A stretch of DNA of 64,000 nucleotides from the NCBI RefSeq assembly GCF_031179145.1, contig NZ_JAPSIB010000010.1:70385-134384 (forward strand). Reading direction: 5' to 3'. Position numbers and translations under genes: made by a program. Positions within the stretch are counted from its first letter, which is position 1. Every line of letters starts with the position of its first letter. Origin of the DNA: Brevibacterium sp. (GTDB lineage: Bacteria > Actinomycetota > Actinomycetes > Actinomycetales > Brevibacteriaceae). The notes below the pieces were generated by a model. It did not search any database and was not told the DNA's origin. It saw only the letters and a list, made by a program, of their open reading frames with translations. Positions 33,309-42,324 of this stretch are shown piece by piece.

Positions 33309-34208
33309 ATGAAGAAGCTCAGCATGTCAATCGCCTCGATCGCGGTCGGTCTGCTCGCCCTCAGCGGATGCGGCCAGGGCGGATCCCCTGACGCCCCGGC
33401 CGAAGGCGGAGGCGAGACGAAGACCGCACCCGAGTACACCGTCAACGAATCCGCGGACGTCGCCGATTCGAAGACCTGGCAGGCTGCCAAGGACGCGGGC
33501 GAACTGAAGGTCGGCGTGAAGTTCGACCAGCCCGGGCTCGGCAACGTCAAAGCAGGATCGAAGACCCCGGAGGGCTTCGACATCGAGATCGCAAAGATGG
33601 TCGGCGCGGAACTCGGGTTCAAGCCCGATCAGCTCAAGTTCACGGAAACGGTCTCCGCGAACCGCGAGCCCTTCCTCCAGCAGGGGAACGTCGACATGGT
33701 CGTCGCCACCTACACGATCAACGATGAGCGCAAGAAGGTCGTCGATTTCGCCGGACCCTACTACGTCGCCGGTCAGGACCTGCTCGTGGCCACCGACTCC
33801 GACATCGCCGGTCCCGAGGACCTGGCCGGCAAGAAGGTCTGCTCCGTCGACGGCTCGACCCCGGCGCAGAACATCGAGGAGAAGTACAAGGACGCGCAGC
33901 TGGTCACCTACGACACGTACTCGAAGTGCGTGACCGACCTGCAGTCGGGCTCCGTCGATGCGGTGACCACCGACGACGCGATCCTGCGCGGCTACGCGGC
34001 GCAGTTCGAAGGTGAGTTCAAGGTCGTGGGCAAGCCCTTCACCGAAGAGCCCTACGGCGTCGGACTGCCCAAGGACGACAAGGCTCTGCGCGATGCCGTC
34101 AACGACGCGCTGCAGAAGGGCATGGACGACGGCAAGTGGAAAGAGGCCTTCGAATACTCGCTCGGCTCCGCCGACGGTGTGAAGATGCCCGAGATCGACC
34201 GCTACTGA
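33309..34208 (+). CDS. gluB: Glutamate-binding lipoprotein of ABC transporter
   Basis: A 299-residue extracellular binding protein. Lipobox L-S-G-C near residue 22, then a Gly/Glu-rich spacer and a SBP_bac_3 domain (G-F-D-I-E-I-A-K-M-V-G-A-E-L and F-A-G-P-Y-Y-V-A-G-Q-D-L-L-V). AAGGAGAAG ribosome site, duplicated upstream. Binds glutamate or a related acidic amino acid and delivers it to GluC/GluD. Confidence 0.93.
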   Translation: MKKLSMSIASIAVGLLALSGCGQGGSPDAPAEGGGETKTAPEYTVNESADVADSKTWQAAKDAGELKVGVKFDQPGLGNVKAGSKTPEGFDIEIAKMVGAELGFKPDQLKFTETVSANREPFLQQGNVDMVVATYTINDERKKVVDFAGPYYVAGQDLLVATDSDIAGPEDLAGKKVCSVDGSTPAQNIEEKYKDAQLVTYDTYSKCVTDLQSGSVDAVTTDDAILRGYAAQFEGEFKVVGKPFTEEPYGVGLPKDDKALRDAVNDALQKGMDDGKWKEAFEYSLGSADGVKMPEIDRY

Positions 34209-34224
34209 GCAGCCGATTGACATG

Positions 34225-34254
34225 ATGCGAGGGCACCTGCGGGTGCCCTCGCAT
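34225..34254 (+). terminator. Intercistronic hairpin between gluB and gluC
   Basis: A perfect 13-bp stem (34225-34237 with 34242-34254) and TGCG loop, no U tract. Likely a 3' stabiliser or partial terminator that keeps the binding protein more abundant than the permeases. Confidence 0.75.
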
Positions 34255-34271
34255 CGATTAAGGAATCCGGA

Positions 34272-34934
34272 ATGGACTTTCCCGAACTCCTCCGACTCTT
34301 CGGCAGCGGCATCTGGGGGACGCTCAAGCTCTTCACCGTCGCACTCATCGGTTCGTTCGTGCTCGGCACGATCCTGGCCGGCATGCGGGTCTCGCCGACA
34401 CCGGTGCTGCGCATCGCCGCCTCCACCTACATCAACGTGGTGCGGAACACGCCGCTGACCCTGGTGATGTTCTTCTGCGCCTTCGGGCTGCCTTTCCTCG
34501 ACATCCGCTTCGGCGCCTCGAGCTCGTTCAACTCGTTCGTCTACGCGACGATCGCGCTGACCGCCTACACGGCCTGCTTCGTCGCAGAGACCCTCAAGTC
34601 CGGCATCGCAACGATCCCGGTCGGTCAGGCAGAAGCCGCGCGCGCCGTCGGGCTCACCTTCGGACAGACACTGAACGAGGTGATCCTGCCGCAGGCGTTC
34701 CGGACTGTGATCCCACCATTGGGCAGCGTCATCATCGCGATGCTCAAGAACACCTCGATCGCCTCGGCATTCAACAACCGGGAGCTGATCTCGGCGATGC
34801 GCAATGCCATCGAGCTGCGCGGTGACCTCGTCATCGCGATCCTGTTCGGCACCGCGCTGGCCTATCTGCTCCTGGCGCTGATCCTCGGCCGGGTCTTCGA
34901 CTACCTCGAGAGGAAGCTGGTGATCCTGCGATGA
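34272..34934 (+). CDS. gluC: Glutamate ABC transporter permease 1
   Basis: A 220-residue inner-membrane permease of the HisMQ family with about five helices. EAA loop reads Q-A-E-A-A-R-A-V-G-L-T-F-G-Q, contacting GluA. Overlaps gluD by 4 nt. Confidence 0.93.
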   Translation: MDFPELLRLFGSGIWGTLKLFTVALIGSFVLGTILAGMRVSPTPVLRIAASTYINVVRNTPLTLVMFFCAFGLPFLDIRFGASSSFNSFVYATIALTAYTACFVAETLKSGIATIPVGQAEAARAVGLTFGQTLNEVILPQAFRTVIPPLGSVIIAMLKNTSIASAFNNRELISAMRNAIELRGDLVIAILFGTALAYLLLALILGRVFDYLERKLVILR

Positions 34935-35773
34935 CCGCACCGACCGAAGTCCTGTTCGACGCTCCCGGGCCCAAGGCCCGTCGCAACAACGTCATCCTCT
35001 CGATCGTCTCGGCCCTCGTGCTGGCCGGAATCGTCGCATTCGCAGTGTGGAAGTTCGCCGACGCAGGTCAGCTCGAAGCCGCCAAGTGGTACCCCTTCAC
35101 GTTCGCGCAGATCCAGCTGGTCCTGCTCCAGGGAATGCTCGCCACGCTCAAGGTCGCCGTCGTCGCCGCGCTCCTCGCACTCGTCGTCGGCGTCGTGTTC
35201 GCTCTGCTGCGGCTCTCGAGCCGGCGCATCATCTCACTGCCCGGCACCATCGTGCTCGAGTTCTTCCGCGGAGTGCCGGTGCTGCTGCTCATCTTCGCCA
35301 TGTTCCTCATCTTCGGGAACACGATCGGACCGTTCTGGTCCGTGGTCATCGGCCTCACCCTCTACAACGGGATGGTCCTGGCCGAGATCATCCGCGCCGG
35401 CATCCTCGCCGTCCCCAAGGGACAGAAAGAGGCCGCGATGGCGATCGGCCTGCGGTCGGGACAGGTGATGAGCCTCGTCCTCATGCCGCAGGCGCTGCGC
35501 GCGATGATGCCGACGATCATCGCCCAGATCGTGGTCCTGCTCAAGGACTCCGCTCTGGGATTCATCGTCACCTACCAGGATCTCCTCTACCAGGTGAACC
35601 TGATCGGCCGCGAGTACAACAACCTGCTGCCGACGTTCCTCGTCGGAGCGGTGCTGTTCATCATCATCAACATGATCGTGGCCGGAATCGCGCGCTGGCT
35701 CGAGAAGCACCTGCAGCGCAAGACGACCGCCCATGTCGACGCGGAGGGGCTCTCGGCCAAGACCGTGACCTGA
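34931..35773 (+). CDS. gluD: Glutamate ABC transporter permease 2
   Basis: A 280-residue permease paired with GluC. EAA loop Q-K-E-A-A-M-A-I-G-L-R-S-G-Q. It has an N-terminal cytosolic extension of about 20 residues and a helix, then the HisMQ core, and a charged C-terminal tail after residue 255. Ends the operon; a hairpin follows. Confidence 0.93.
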   Translation: MTAPTEVLFDAPGPKARRNNVILSIVSALVLAGIVAFAVWKFADAGQLEAAKWYPFTFAQIQLVLLQGMLATLKVAVVAALLALVVGVVFALLRLSSRRIISLPGTIVLEFFRGVPVLLLIFAMFLIFGNTIGPFWSVVIGLTLYNGMVLAEIIRAGILAVPKGQKEAAMAIGLRSGQVMSLVLMPQALRAMMPTIIAQIVVLLKDSALGFIVTYQDLLYQVNLIGREYNNLLPTFLVGAVLFIIINMIVAGIARWLEKHLQRKTTAHVDAEGLSAKTVT

Positions 35774-35845
35774 CCGTCGAGCGCTGCGGGGCTGCGCAGT
35801 GCGCGGTGACTGTCGCGCGCTGTGCTGCAGGCGTCGCTGGGATGG

Positions 35846-35876
35846 GGCTGTCGATCCATACCCCGGATCGGCAGCC
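35846..35876 (+). terminator. Hairpin after gluD
   Basis: A 12-bp stem with one mismatch (35846-35857 with 35865-35876) and ATACCCC loop, 73 nt past gluD. Confidence 0.6.
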
Positions 35877-35935
35877 TCACTGTGTATGTTTGACTGTAGA
35901 GGTGTGTCCGTTCGAAGACGTCCAAGGAGTCGCGC

Positions 35936-36253
35936 ATGCAGCCAGAACTCAGTCCGACCCCCGTCACGGTGATCAAGCATTCCGAGCGGGAGCGATTCGA
36001 GATCTTCACGACCGATGAGCCTGCCCGCCTGATCGGCTTCCTCGGCTATCGGATCGTTGACGACTCGACGATCGAGCTCCAGCACACGATCATCTCCGAG
36101 GAGTTCTCCCGCCGCGGCTTCGCCCGGACACTGGTCACCCATGTTCTCGAGGGCGTCCGCGCCGACGACGGCCGAATCGTTCCCACGTGCAGCTATGTCC
36201 AGGACTACCTGCGCCGGTTCCCGCAGTACAGCGATCTCGTCGCCTCGGTGTGA
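35936..36253 (+). CDS. Small GNAT-like N-acetyltransferase (YjdJ type)
   Basis: A 105-residue protein of the short GNAT group (Acetyltransf_CG type). Seen are L-I-G-F-L-G-Y-R-I, E-L-Q-H-T-I-I-S-E-E-F-S-R-R-G-F-A-R-T-L-V (the acetyl-CoA pyrophosphate loop) and the final C-S-Y-V-Q-D-Y-L-R-R-F-P-Q-Y motif. Substrate unknown. Overlaps gluQ by 4 nt. Confidence 0.88.
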   Translation: MQPELSPTPVTVIKHSERERFEIFTTDEPARLIGFLGYRIVDDSTIELQHTIISEEFSRRGFARTLVTHVLEGVRADDGRIVPTCSYVQDYLRRFPQYSDLVASV

Positions 36254-37188
36254 GCACGCAGACCTGTGGGGTGGGACGGTTCGCGCCCAGCCCCAGCGGT
36301 GACCTGCACATCGGCAACATCCGCTCCGGGCTGCTCGCCTACGCCCGGGCGCGGCAGACCGGACGGCGGTTCCTGTGGCGGATCGAGGACCTCGACCGGG
36401 TGCAGCCCGGAGCCGCGGAATCCCAGCTGGAAGTGTTCGCCGAACTTGGCGTCGTCCCCGACGAGCCTCCGCTCGTGCAGTCGGAACGCACCCCCGCCTA
36501 CGCCGAGGCGATCCGGCAGCTCGCGAGCGCAGGCCTCGTCTACGAGTGCTACTGCAGCCGCCGCGACATCCAGCAGGCGCCGAGCGCACCGCACTCACCA
36601 CCCGGCGCATACCCGGGAACGTGCCGCAGCCTCGGCGCGGCCGAACGTGCCGCCCAGCGTCAACGACTCGCTGGACTCGGCCGTCTGCCGGCGCTGAGGC
36701 TGCGAGCGGAGAATCGTCAGGTCACCATCACCGACGCCCTCCTCGGGCCCGTCACCGCGGTCGTCGACGACATGGTCCTGAGGCGCGGAGACGGCGTCTT
36801 CGCCTACAACCTCACGGTTGTCGTCGACGACGGGGCGAGCGGGATCGACGAGGTCGTCCGCGGGGACGACTTGGCCACCTCGGCGCCGCGACAGACTCAT
36901 CTGGCGCAGCAGCTCGGCCTGGTCGAGCCGGGCTGGATGCATGTCCCTCTGGTTCTCAACGCGGCCGGCCGGCGACTGGCGAAGCGTGACGGAGCCGTCA
37001 CCTACCAGCAGCTCGGCTGGACCCCCGCCGAGGTGTTCGCCTGGGTGGGGGAGTCACTGGGCTTCGGCGCGCGGACCGGGAAACCGCCGTGGCGCAGCGT
37101 TGAGGACATGATCGAGAACCTCGACTTCGAGCGCCTGGACCTCGAACCGACGGTGTTCAGGCCGACGGCGCGACCTTCTCCGCGATGA
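36250..37188 (+). CDS. gluQ: Glutamyl-Q tRNA(Asp) synthetase
   Basis: A 312-residue truncated GluRS homologue that attaches glutamate to queuosine in tRNA-Asp. HIGH-like motif is P-S-P-S-G-D-L-H-I-G-N; KMSKS-like is K-R-D-G-A-V-T. A zinc site is formed by Y-E-C-Y-C-S-R-R-D and P-G-T-C-R. No anticodon-binding domain. GTG start overlaps the GNAT stop; the 3' end overlaps the convergent glycosyltransferase by 32 nt. Confidence 0.92.
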   Translation: MSTQTCGVGRFAPSPSGDLHIGNIRSGLLAYARARQTGRRFLWRIEDLDRVQPGAAESQLEVFAELGVVPDEPPLVQSERTPAYAEAIRQLASAGLVYECYCSRRDIQQAPSAPHSPPGAYPGTCRSLGAAERAAQRQRLAGLGRLPALRLRAENRQVTITDALLGPVTAVVDDMVLRRGDGVFAYNLTVVVDDGASGIDEVVRGDDLATSAPRQTHLAQQLGLVEPGWMHVPLVLNAAGRRLAKRDGAVTYQQLGWTPAEVFAWVGESLGFGARTGKPPWRSVEDMIENLDFERLDLEPTVFRPTARPSPR

Positions 37189-38380
37189 CGCGGGAGTAGA
37201 TCATTTCGAAGGTGTCGAGGGTGTGCTCGATGTCGTGCGTGGCGACGAGGTCGAGGGATGCTTCCGACATCGCGTCGCGCTCGTCGTGCGTCTGAGTGCA
37301 GATGCGGGTGAAGCGCTCAGACAGTGCGTCGATGTCCCGGGGCGGGAACAGGTAGCCGTTGACGCCGTCGCGCACCAGGTGGGGCAGGGCGACCGCGTCG
37401 GCGAGTACCACGGGCTTGCCGAACGCGAGAGCCTCCAGTGTCGCGATGGACTGGAGCTCGGCTGTCGAGGGCATGCAGAAGAACGTGCTGCGCTGATAGG
37501 CCTCCATCAGCGCCTTGTCGCTGATCTTGCCGAGGACGTGGACGCGATCACCGACTCCGAGCTCCGCCGCCAGCGCTTTGAGCGGCTCCTCCTGATCGCC
37601 GCCGCCGACGACGTCGAGTTCGAGCCCGAGGGCGGGATCGGTCCTTGCCACGGCTCGCACGATGTCGTCCACGTGCTTCTCCGCCGAGAGACGGCCGACG
37701 AAGAGCACCCGGGGCGCAGTGTCGCCGGCTTCGGCTGCGGTGCCGTTCCCTCCGAGTCCGTTCGACCGGGCCTGGGAGAACCTGTCCAGGTCGATTCCGC
37801 AGGAGACCGCTCTGATGGGGGAGGTGAAGCCGTTCTGGGTGAGGAGATCGGCGGCCAGCTGCGTGGGCACAGTGATGAAGTCCGCCGACTGGAATTTCCT
37901 GCGCAGATCCCACCAGGCCAGGGCGGTGCCGCCGTCGATGAGCTTCTTGGGCGCGCGGACGTAGGGCCGCACGTTGTCGGGCATGAAGTGGTTGGTGGCC
38001 ACGACGGGGATTCCGCGGCGGCTCGCCTCGGAGAACGCATAGCGTCCGATGACGAAGTGAGCCTGAGTATGGACGATCTCCGGCTCAAGAGTGTCGAGGA
38101 GACGGGCGATCTCCGGTCTGGCCTCCCACGGCATGCAGATGGTCCAGGTCGGATGCAGCGGCCAACGATGCGAAGTCAGGCGATGGACCGTGACGCCGTC
38201 CTCGACGCTGACCGAGGCCTTGCCAGTGGCCGAGGGACACGCGACATGGACGTCGTTGCCCCTGGCTGCGAGCCCCGCCGCCAGGCGTTCCGCGAACTTC
38301 GCGGCGCCGTTGACTTCCGGGGCGTAGGTTTCGGAGGGGATGAGAATGCGCCGTGCTCGGGGGCTTCTTTGCTCGGACAG
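37157..38380 (-). CDS. GT4 family glycosyltransferase, start codon CTG (or ATC)
   Basis: About 407 residues. N-terminal I-L-I-P-S-E-T-Y-A-P-E-V-N-G-A-A-K-F-A-E-type segment and C-terminal V-G-R-L-S-A-E-K-H, P-S-T-A-E-L-Q-S-I-A-T-L-E-A-L-A-F-G-K-P-V mark a GT4 enzyme, similar to actinobacterial mannosyl/glycosyl transferases. No ATG, GTG or TTG is in frame between the upstream stop and Met at 38134, which would delete 82 conserved residues. The only candidates are CTG at 38380 or ATC at 38383, 7-10 nt after GAGGAG. Nearly abuts the DMT gene upstream. Confidence 0.85.
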   Translation of the reverse strand: MSEQRSPRARRILIPSETYAPEVNGAAKFAERLAAGLAARGNDVHVACPSATGKASVSVEDGVTVHRLTSHRWPLHPTWTICMPWEARPEIARLLDTLEPEIVHTQAHFVIGRYAFSEASRRGIPVVATNHFMPDNVRPYVRAPKKLIDGGTALAWWDLRRKFQSADFITVPTQLAADLLTQNGFTSPIRAVSCGIDLDRFSQARSNGLGGNGTAAEAGDTAPRVLFVGRLSAEKHVDDIVRAVARTDPALGLELDVVGGGDQEEPLKALAAELGVGDRVHVLGKISDKALMEAYQRSTFFCMPSTAELQSIATLEALAFGKPVVLADAVALPHLVRDGVNGYLFPPRDIDALSERFTRICTQTHDERDAMSEASLDLVATHDIEHTLDTFEMIYSRVIAEKVAPSA

Positions 38381-38383
38381 GAT

Positions 38384-39295
38384 TCAGCACTCCTCGGTGT
38401 CGGTCGACAAGTCAGTGCGGCGAGCGACTCGGCGTTCCTCTTCTCGATCTCTGACGTCTGGGTGATACCGCGACAATACAACGACGCACAGACACGCGAC
38501 CAATCCCGTGATAGTCATCACAACCACCAGGCCGACAGGGGCGGCAGATGCCTCGCCGAGCACAATCGCGCCGAGCACGACAGCGGCGATCGGATCGACG
38601 ACGGTGAGACCGGCGATGACCATCTCCGGCGGGCCTGCCGCATACGCGTTCTGCACGAACCAGGAGCCGATAGCCCCCGCTGCGATGAGGCAGGCGACAT
38701 TGGCCCAAGTGACTTGGTCGGCTCCGGCGCGCAGGAACTGCACGCTGACAAGGTGCGCATTCGTGGCGACGCATGCGAAGAGGAGACCCGCCGCGGTGAT
38801 GAGCACCAATTGTGGGGCATGTCTCCAGGCGACCATGATCGCGAGGCCCGCTGCCACCACGACGACGGAGATCCACACCAGCGGAAGAGCATCGCGGCCG
38901 AGGTGCACCTCGGAGCGGGCCGTCGTCGCCGCGAGGGCGACGAAGGCCGTGACGCCGATGATGCAGCCCACCACACCCGCGACCAGGCGCCGGTTGACCT
39001 GCAGATCCCGGTGCCAGATGCCGAGCAGGATGGAGACGATGAGGGAGAACGCGCCGATCGGTTGAACGACCATGACGGGGGCCAGGGCGAGGGCGACGAA
39101 GTTTCCAGCGGTGCCGAGTCCGAGGATCGCCAGCCCCAGCAGCCAACTCCGGCGCCCGACCAGCTCCTTGAAGTGGCTCCAGCTCAGCCCGTTGTGCGAC
39201 TCGTCCTGATCGGCCACCGCGTGGTGCTGGAACAAGGCGCCGTAGGCCAGGGCCACGGCCGCCAGGACCGCGCAGACAATCGCCACTATGGTCAC
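38384..39295 (-). CDS. DMT superfamily membrane transporter
   Basis: A 303-residue protein (or 312 if begun at ATG 39322) with nine or ten helices typical of EamA/DMT permeases; A-V-V-L-G-A-I-V-L-G-E lies near the C-terminal repeat. GTG at 39295 has GGAAGAAG at 7 nt, the ATG has no ribosome site. The stop TGA is followed at 1-4 nt by the glycosyltransferase start, so the two are co-translated and may serve one envelope-glycan pathway. Substrate unknown. Confidence 0.8.
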   Translation of the reverse strand: MTIVAIVCAVLAAVALAYGALFQHHAVADQDESHNGLSWSHFKELVGRRSWLLGLAILGLGTAGNFVALALAPVMVVQPIGAFSLIVSILLGIWHRDLQVNRRLVAGVVGCIIGVTAFVALAATTARSEVHLGRDALPLVWISVVVVAAGLAIMVAWRHAPQLVLITAAGLLFACVATNAHLVSVQFLRAGADQVTWANVACLIAAGAIGSWFVQNAYAAGPPEMVIAGLTVVDPIAAVVLGAIVLGEASAAPVGLVVVMTITGLVACLCVVVLSRYHPDVRDREEERRVARRTDLSTDTEEC

Positions 39296-39461
39296 TTGAG
39301 CTTCTTCCGCTGAGGAGAACATTCGGCCTGGATCACCTCGATTTTACAACGGAGGCCACCTCGCGACCGTGTCGGAGAGTGACGGTCGCCCAACTGTGGG
39401 GTGAACCCGAAATCGCCCGGCGGGGCAAACCGGAATGTGAGGGAAACCACTCGATGCGGCT

Positions 39462-39491
39462 TTGGCTCGCGGCCGCGGCTATGGGTAGACT
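39462..39491 (+). promoter_or_regulatory. Predicted tRNA-Asn promoter
   Basis: TTGGCT (39462-39467), 18-bp spacer, TAGACT (39486-39491), 30 nt before the tRNA. Confidence 0.5.
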
Positions 39492-39520
39492 GGTCAACCG
39501 TGCGCAGGCAACTGCGCCCG

Positions 39521-39593
39521 TCCTCCGTAGCTCAGTTGGCAGAGCATTCGACTGTTAATCGAAGGGTCGCTGGTTCGAGCCCAGCCGGGGGAG
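39521..39593 (+). tRNA. tRNA-Asn (anticodon GTT)
   Basis: A 73-nt cloverleaf: acceptor TCCTCCG/CGGGGGA with one T-G pair, anticodon stem TTCGA/TCGAA with loop CTGTTAA, T-arm GCTGG/CCAGC, discriminator G. CCA not encoded. Confidence 0.95.
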
Positions 39594-39676
39594 CAGAAGA
39601 GGCCTCGTCGCACATGCGGCGGGGCCTGTCGCCATTGGCGGCGGAATAATTGAACTCTCAACCAGGTTGACCCGGA

Positions 39677-40729
39677 ATGAGAGCATTCGGATTCCTCAGC
39701 TTCGGTCACCACGGCACCGGGGCGGCACGGGGTGAGTTCGGGGCGCGCGAAGCGCTCCAGCAGGCCGTGGAGATCGGCGTCGGTGCCGACGAGATCGGAG
39801 TCAACGGCGCGTATTTCCGCGTCCATCATTTCGCCAAGCAGGCCGCCGCACCGATTCCCCTTCTCACCGCGATCGCGGCCAGGACGAAGCGCATCGAGGT
39901 GGGCACCGGCGTGATCGACATGCGCTATGAGAACCCGCTCCACCTCGCCGAGGAGACGGCCGCCCTCGATCTGCTCTCCGACGCACGCACAGCCATCGGC
40001 ATCAGCAGGGGATCACCGGAACCGGCTCTGCGCGGCTGGGAGGCGTTCGGATACGAGGACTCCGGAGATGCCAAGGGCGCGACGATGGCCCGGGACAAGT
40101 TCGAGCGATTCATGTCCGCGATCCGGGGCACCGAGCTCGCCGCGGCCGATCCCGCCCAGTTCGGACCAGGTAGTCAACTTGCTGTCGAACCTCGCTCGCC
40201 TGGCCTTGATCGGCGCATCTGGTGGGGAGCAGGGTCCAGGTCCACGGCCGAATGGGTGGCGGAGCAGGGCGTCAACCTGATGAGTTCGACTCTGCTCACC
40301 GAGGCCACTGGTGCCTCCTTCGGAGAACTGCAGCGGGAGCAGATCGACCGCTTCCGGCAGGCCTGGGCAGAAGCGGGTCATGACTGGACTCCCCGGGTGT
40401 CGGTGAGCCGCAGCGTCTTCCCGATCACCTCCGACCTCGATGACCTCTACTTCGGCCGCCGCAGCGGCGCGGAGAGCGACCAGATCGGAATCATCGACGG
40501 TCTGCGCTCGACCTTCGGCAAGACCTACGCGGCAGAGCCGGACAGACTCATCGATGAGCTCAGGGCCGACCCGGCGATCGCAGCCGCCGACACTCTCATG
40601 CTCACCGTGCCCAACCAGCTGGGAGTCGACTACAACCTCCACATCCTGGAGTCCTTCGCGCAGCACGTCGCCCCGGCACTGGGGTGGAGGCCGAACACGG
40701 AGGGGCCCGTCGAGGGATACTCGGTCTGA
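39677..40729 (+). CDS. LLM-class (bacterial luciferase-like) flavin oxidoreductase
   Basis: A 350-residue TIM-barrel flavoenzyme. It starts M-R-A-F-G-F-L-S-F-G-H and has V-G-T-G-V-I-D-M-R-Y-E-N-P-L-H-L-A-E-E-T-A-A-L-D, the common LLM motif. W-W-G-A-G-S-R-S follows near residue 180. Uses FMN or F420; which one cannot be told. Substrate unknown. Followed by an exporter gene. Confidence 0.87.
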   Translation: MRAFGFLSFGHHGTGAARGEFGAREALQQAVEIGVGADEIGVNGAYFRVHHFAKQAAAPIPLLTAIAARTKRIEVGTGVIDMRYENPLHLAEETAALDLLSDARTAIGISRGSPEPALRGWEAFGYEDSGDAKGATMARDKFERFMSAIRGTELAAADPAQFGPGSQLAVEPRSPGLDRRIWWGAGSRSTAEWVAEQGVNLMSSTLLTEATGASFGELQREQIDRFRQAWAEAGHDWTPRVSVSRSVFPITSDLDDLYFGRRSGAESDQIGIIDGLRSTFGKTYAAEPDRLIDELRADPAIAAADTLMLTVPNQLGVDYNLHILESFAQHVAPALGWRPNTEGPVEGYSV

Positions 40730-40799
40730 CCGGTCTCGCCTGGGAAGACTCTGCGGTTGGGCCCTTGCACCTCGGCGGGGATCCGGGTAGAGCTGAGGT

Positions 40800-42230
40800 G
40801 TGAGCGATGAGAAGCGACTGACCCGGACCCAGAGGCGCATTCTCATCATCTCCCTTGTTCCACTGTTCATGTCGCTGCTGTCGGTGTCGATCATCAATGT
40901 CGTGCTGCCGGCGATCTCCACCACCATCGACGCCTCCTCCTCAGAACTCCAGTGGGTGCTCACCGGCTATGCCCTGTCATTCGGAGTCGTCCTCGTCGCG
41001 GCCGGCCGAGCCGGCGACGTGTTCGGCCGCGGGCAGCTGTTCGTCATCGGCGTCGGCCTGTTCGGCCTGTCCTCCCTGATCTCGGGGCTCGCGCCCGATC
41101 CGGTCATTCTCAACCTGGCGCGAGTGCTCATGGGCCTCGGTTCCGGTCTCCTCAACCCTCAGGTCGTCGGACTCCTCCAGCAGTACTTCCAGGGTTCCCA
41201 GCGCGGCCGGGCCTTCGGACTGATGGGCACCGTGGTCGGAGTCTCGGTCGCGATCGGGCCCGTCCTCGGGGGTGTGCTCGTCGCCCTCTTCGGCGACGAG
41301 CACGGTTGGAGGTCGGCCTTCCTCGTCAATGTTCCCTTCGCCGTGCTGTCCCTCGTCCTTGCCAAGCTCTGGCTTCCGGCCTCCGCATGGCGAGCCGTCG
41401 GCGACGACACGGCTGCGGCCGCGAAGAAGCATGATCTCGATCCCATCGGCACGGTCCTGCTCGGACTCGGGGTTCTTCTCATCCTGCTGCCGTTCGTCGA
41501 ATCCTCCGGTGGCTGGTTCGTCTGGCTGGCGCTGCCACTGGGGTCGGCGACGATCGTCGGCTGGGTGAGATGGGAACGTGGCTACGCGGCGCGGGGCCGC
41601 ACCCCGATGGTCAACCTGGCACTGTTCCGGACCAGGAGCTTCAGCAGCGGTTCGATCATCATCACCCTCTATTTCATGGGGGTGACCAGCGTGTGGGTGC
41701 TCGTCGCCGTCTACATGCAGCAAGGCCTCGGACACACCGCGCTGGCCGCGGGCATGATCGGTCTGCCGGCCGCCCTGCTCTCCGCCGTCTCGGCCGACCT
41801 GTCGGGCAGGTTCGTGTTCCAGGTCGGCCGCAGCCTCGTCGTCTGGGGCATCGTCACCTGCCTCCTGGGTCTCGTGGCCACCATCGCAGTCGTCTGGCTC
41901 CTCACGCTCGGCATCGGCAGCGAATGGTGGATGCTTGTGACACTGAGCCTGATCGGAATCGCTCAGGGAATGGTCATCAGCCCGAACCAGACACTGACAC
42001 TGCAGGAGGTTCCGCTGCGCTACGCCGGCGCGGCCGGGGGAGTGCTGCAGACCGGACAGCGCATCGGCACCTCGATGGGGCTCGCCATCATGACGGCGTT
42101 GGCCTTCGCCGTCGTGGCAGCAGATGGCTGGGACACAGCGATGATCTGGTCCTTTGCGGCAATATCGGTTGTCGTCATTCTGGCGGGATTCGTCGGGCTC
42201 GGCGAGGTCCGCCGGGGACGCCGTGCTTAA
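40800..42230 (+). CDS. MFS exporter, DHA2 (14-helix) type
   Basis: A 476-residue protein with about 14 helices. Near residue 50 L-Q-W-V-L-T-G-Y-A-L-S-F and then G-R-A-G-D-V-F-G-R-G (motif A) and R-V-L-M-G-L-G-S-G-L are typical of EmrB/QacA-type drug exporters. GTG start lies 6 nt after TAGAGC, suggesting leaderless mRNA. Possible operon with nothing downstream. Confidence 0.88.
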   Translation: MSDEKRLTRTQRRILIISLVPLFMSLLSVSIINVVLPAISTTIDASSSELQWVLTGYALSFGVVLVAAGRAGDVFGRGQLFVIGVGLFGLSSLISGLAPDPVILNLARVLMGLGSGLLNPQVVGLLQQYFQGSQRGRAFGLMGTVVGVSVAIGPVLGGVLVALFGDEHGWRSAFLVNVPFAVLSLVLAKLWLPASAWRAVGDDTAAAAKKHDLDPIGTVLLGLGVLLILLPFVESSGGWFVWLALPLGSATIVGWVRWERGYAARGRTPMVNLALFRTRSFSSGSIIITLYFMGVTSVWVLVAVYMQQGLGHTALAAGMIGLPAALLSAVSADLSGRFVFQVGRSLVVWGIVTCLLGLVATIAVVWLLTLGIGSEWWMLVTLSLIGIAQGMVISPNQTLTLQEVPLRYAGAAGGVLQTGQRIGTSMGLAIMTALAFAVVAADGWDTAMIWSFAAISVVVILAGFVGLGEVRRGRRA

Positions 42231-42324
42231 CTGAGAGCGCAATAATGTTACGGAGTTTAGACAATCCCGTGTGTCCTTTGTGTGGAAGACTGATGGTGCA
42301 AGTCGCACACGGAAGGACGCACCC

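Noticed and set aside
33327..34940. A 537-codon open frame on the minus strand
   Set aside because: Antisense to gluB and gluC, which have full family motifs; the frame's composition is that of a high-GC shadow.
37223..39313. A 696-codon open frame on the plus strand
   Set aside because: It is antisense to the glycosyltransferase and DMT genes, has an acidic, Gly/Arg/Asp-heavy composition typical of GC-rich shadows and no recognisable domain.
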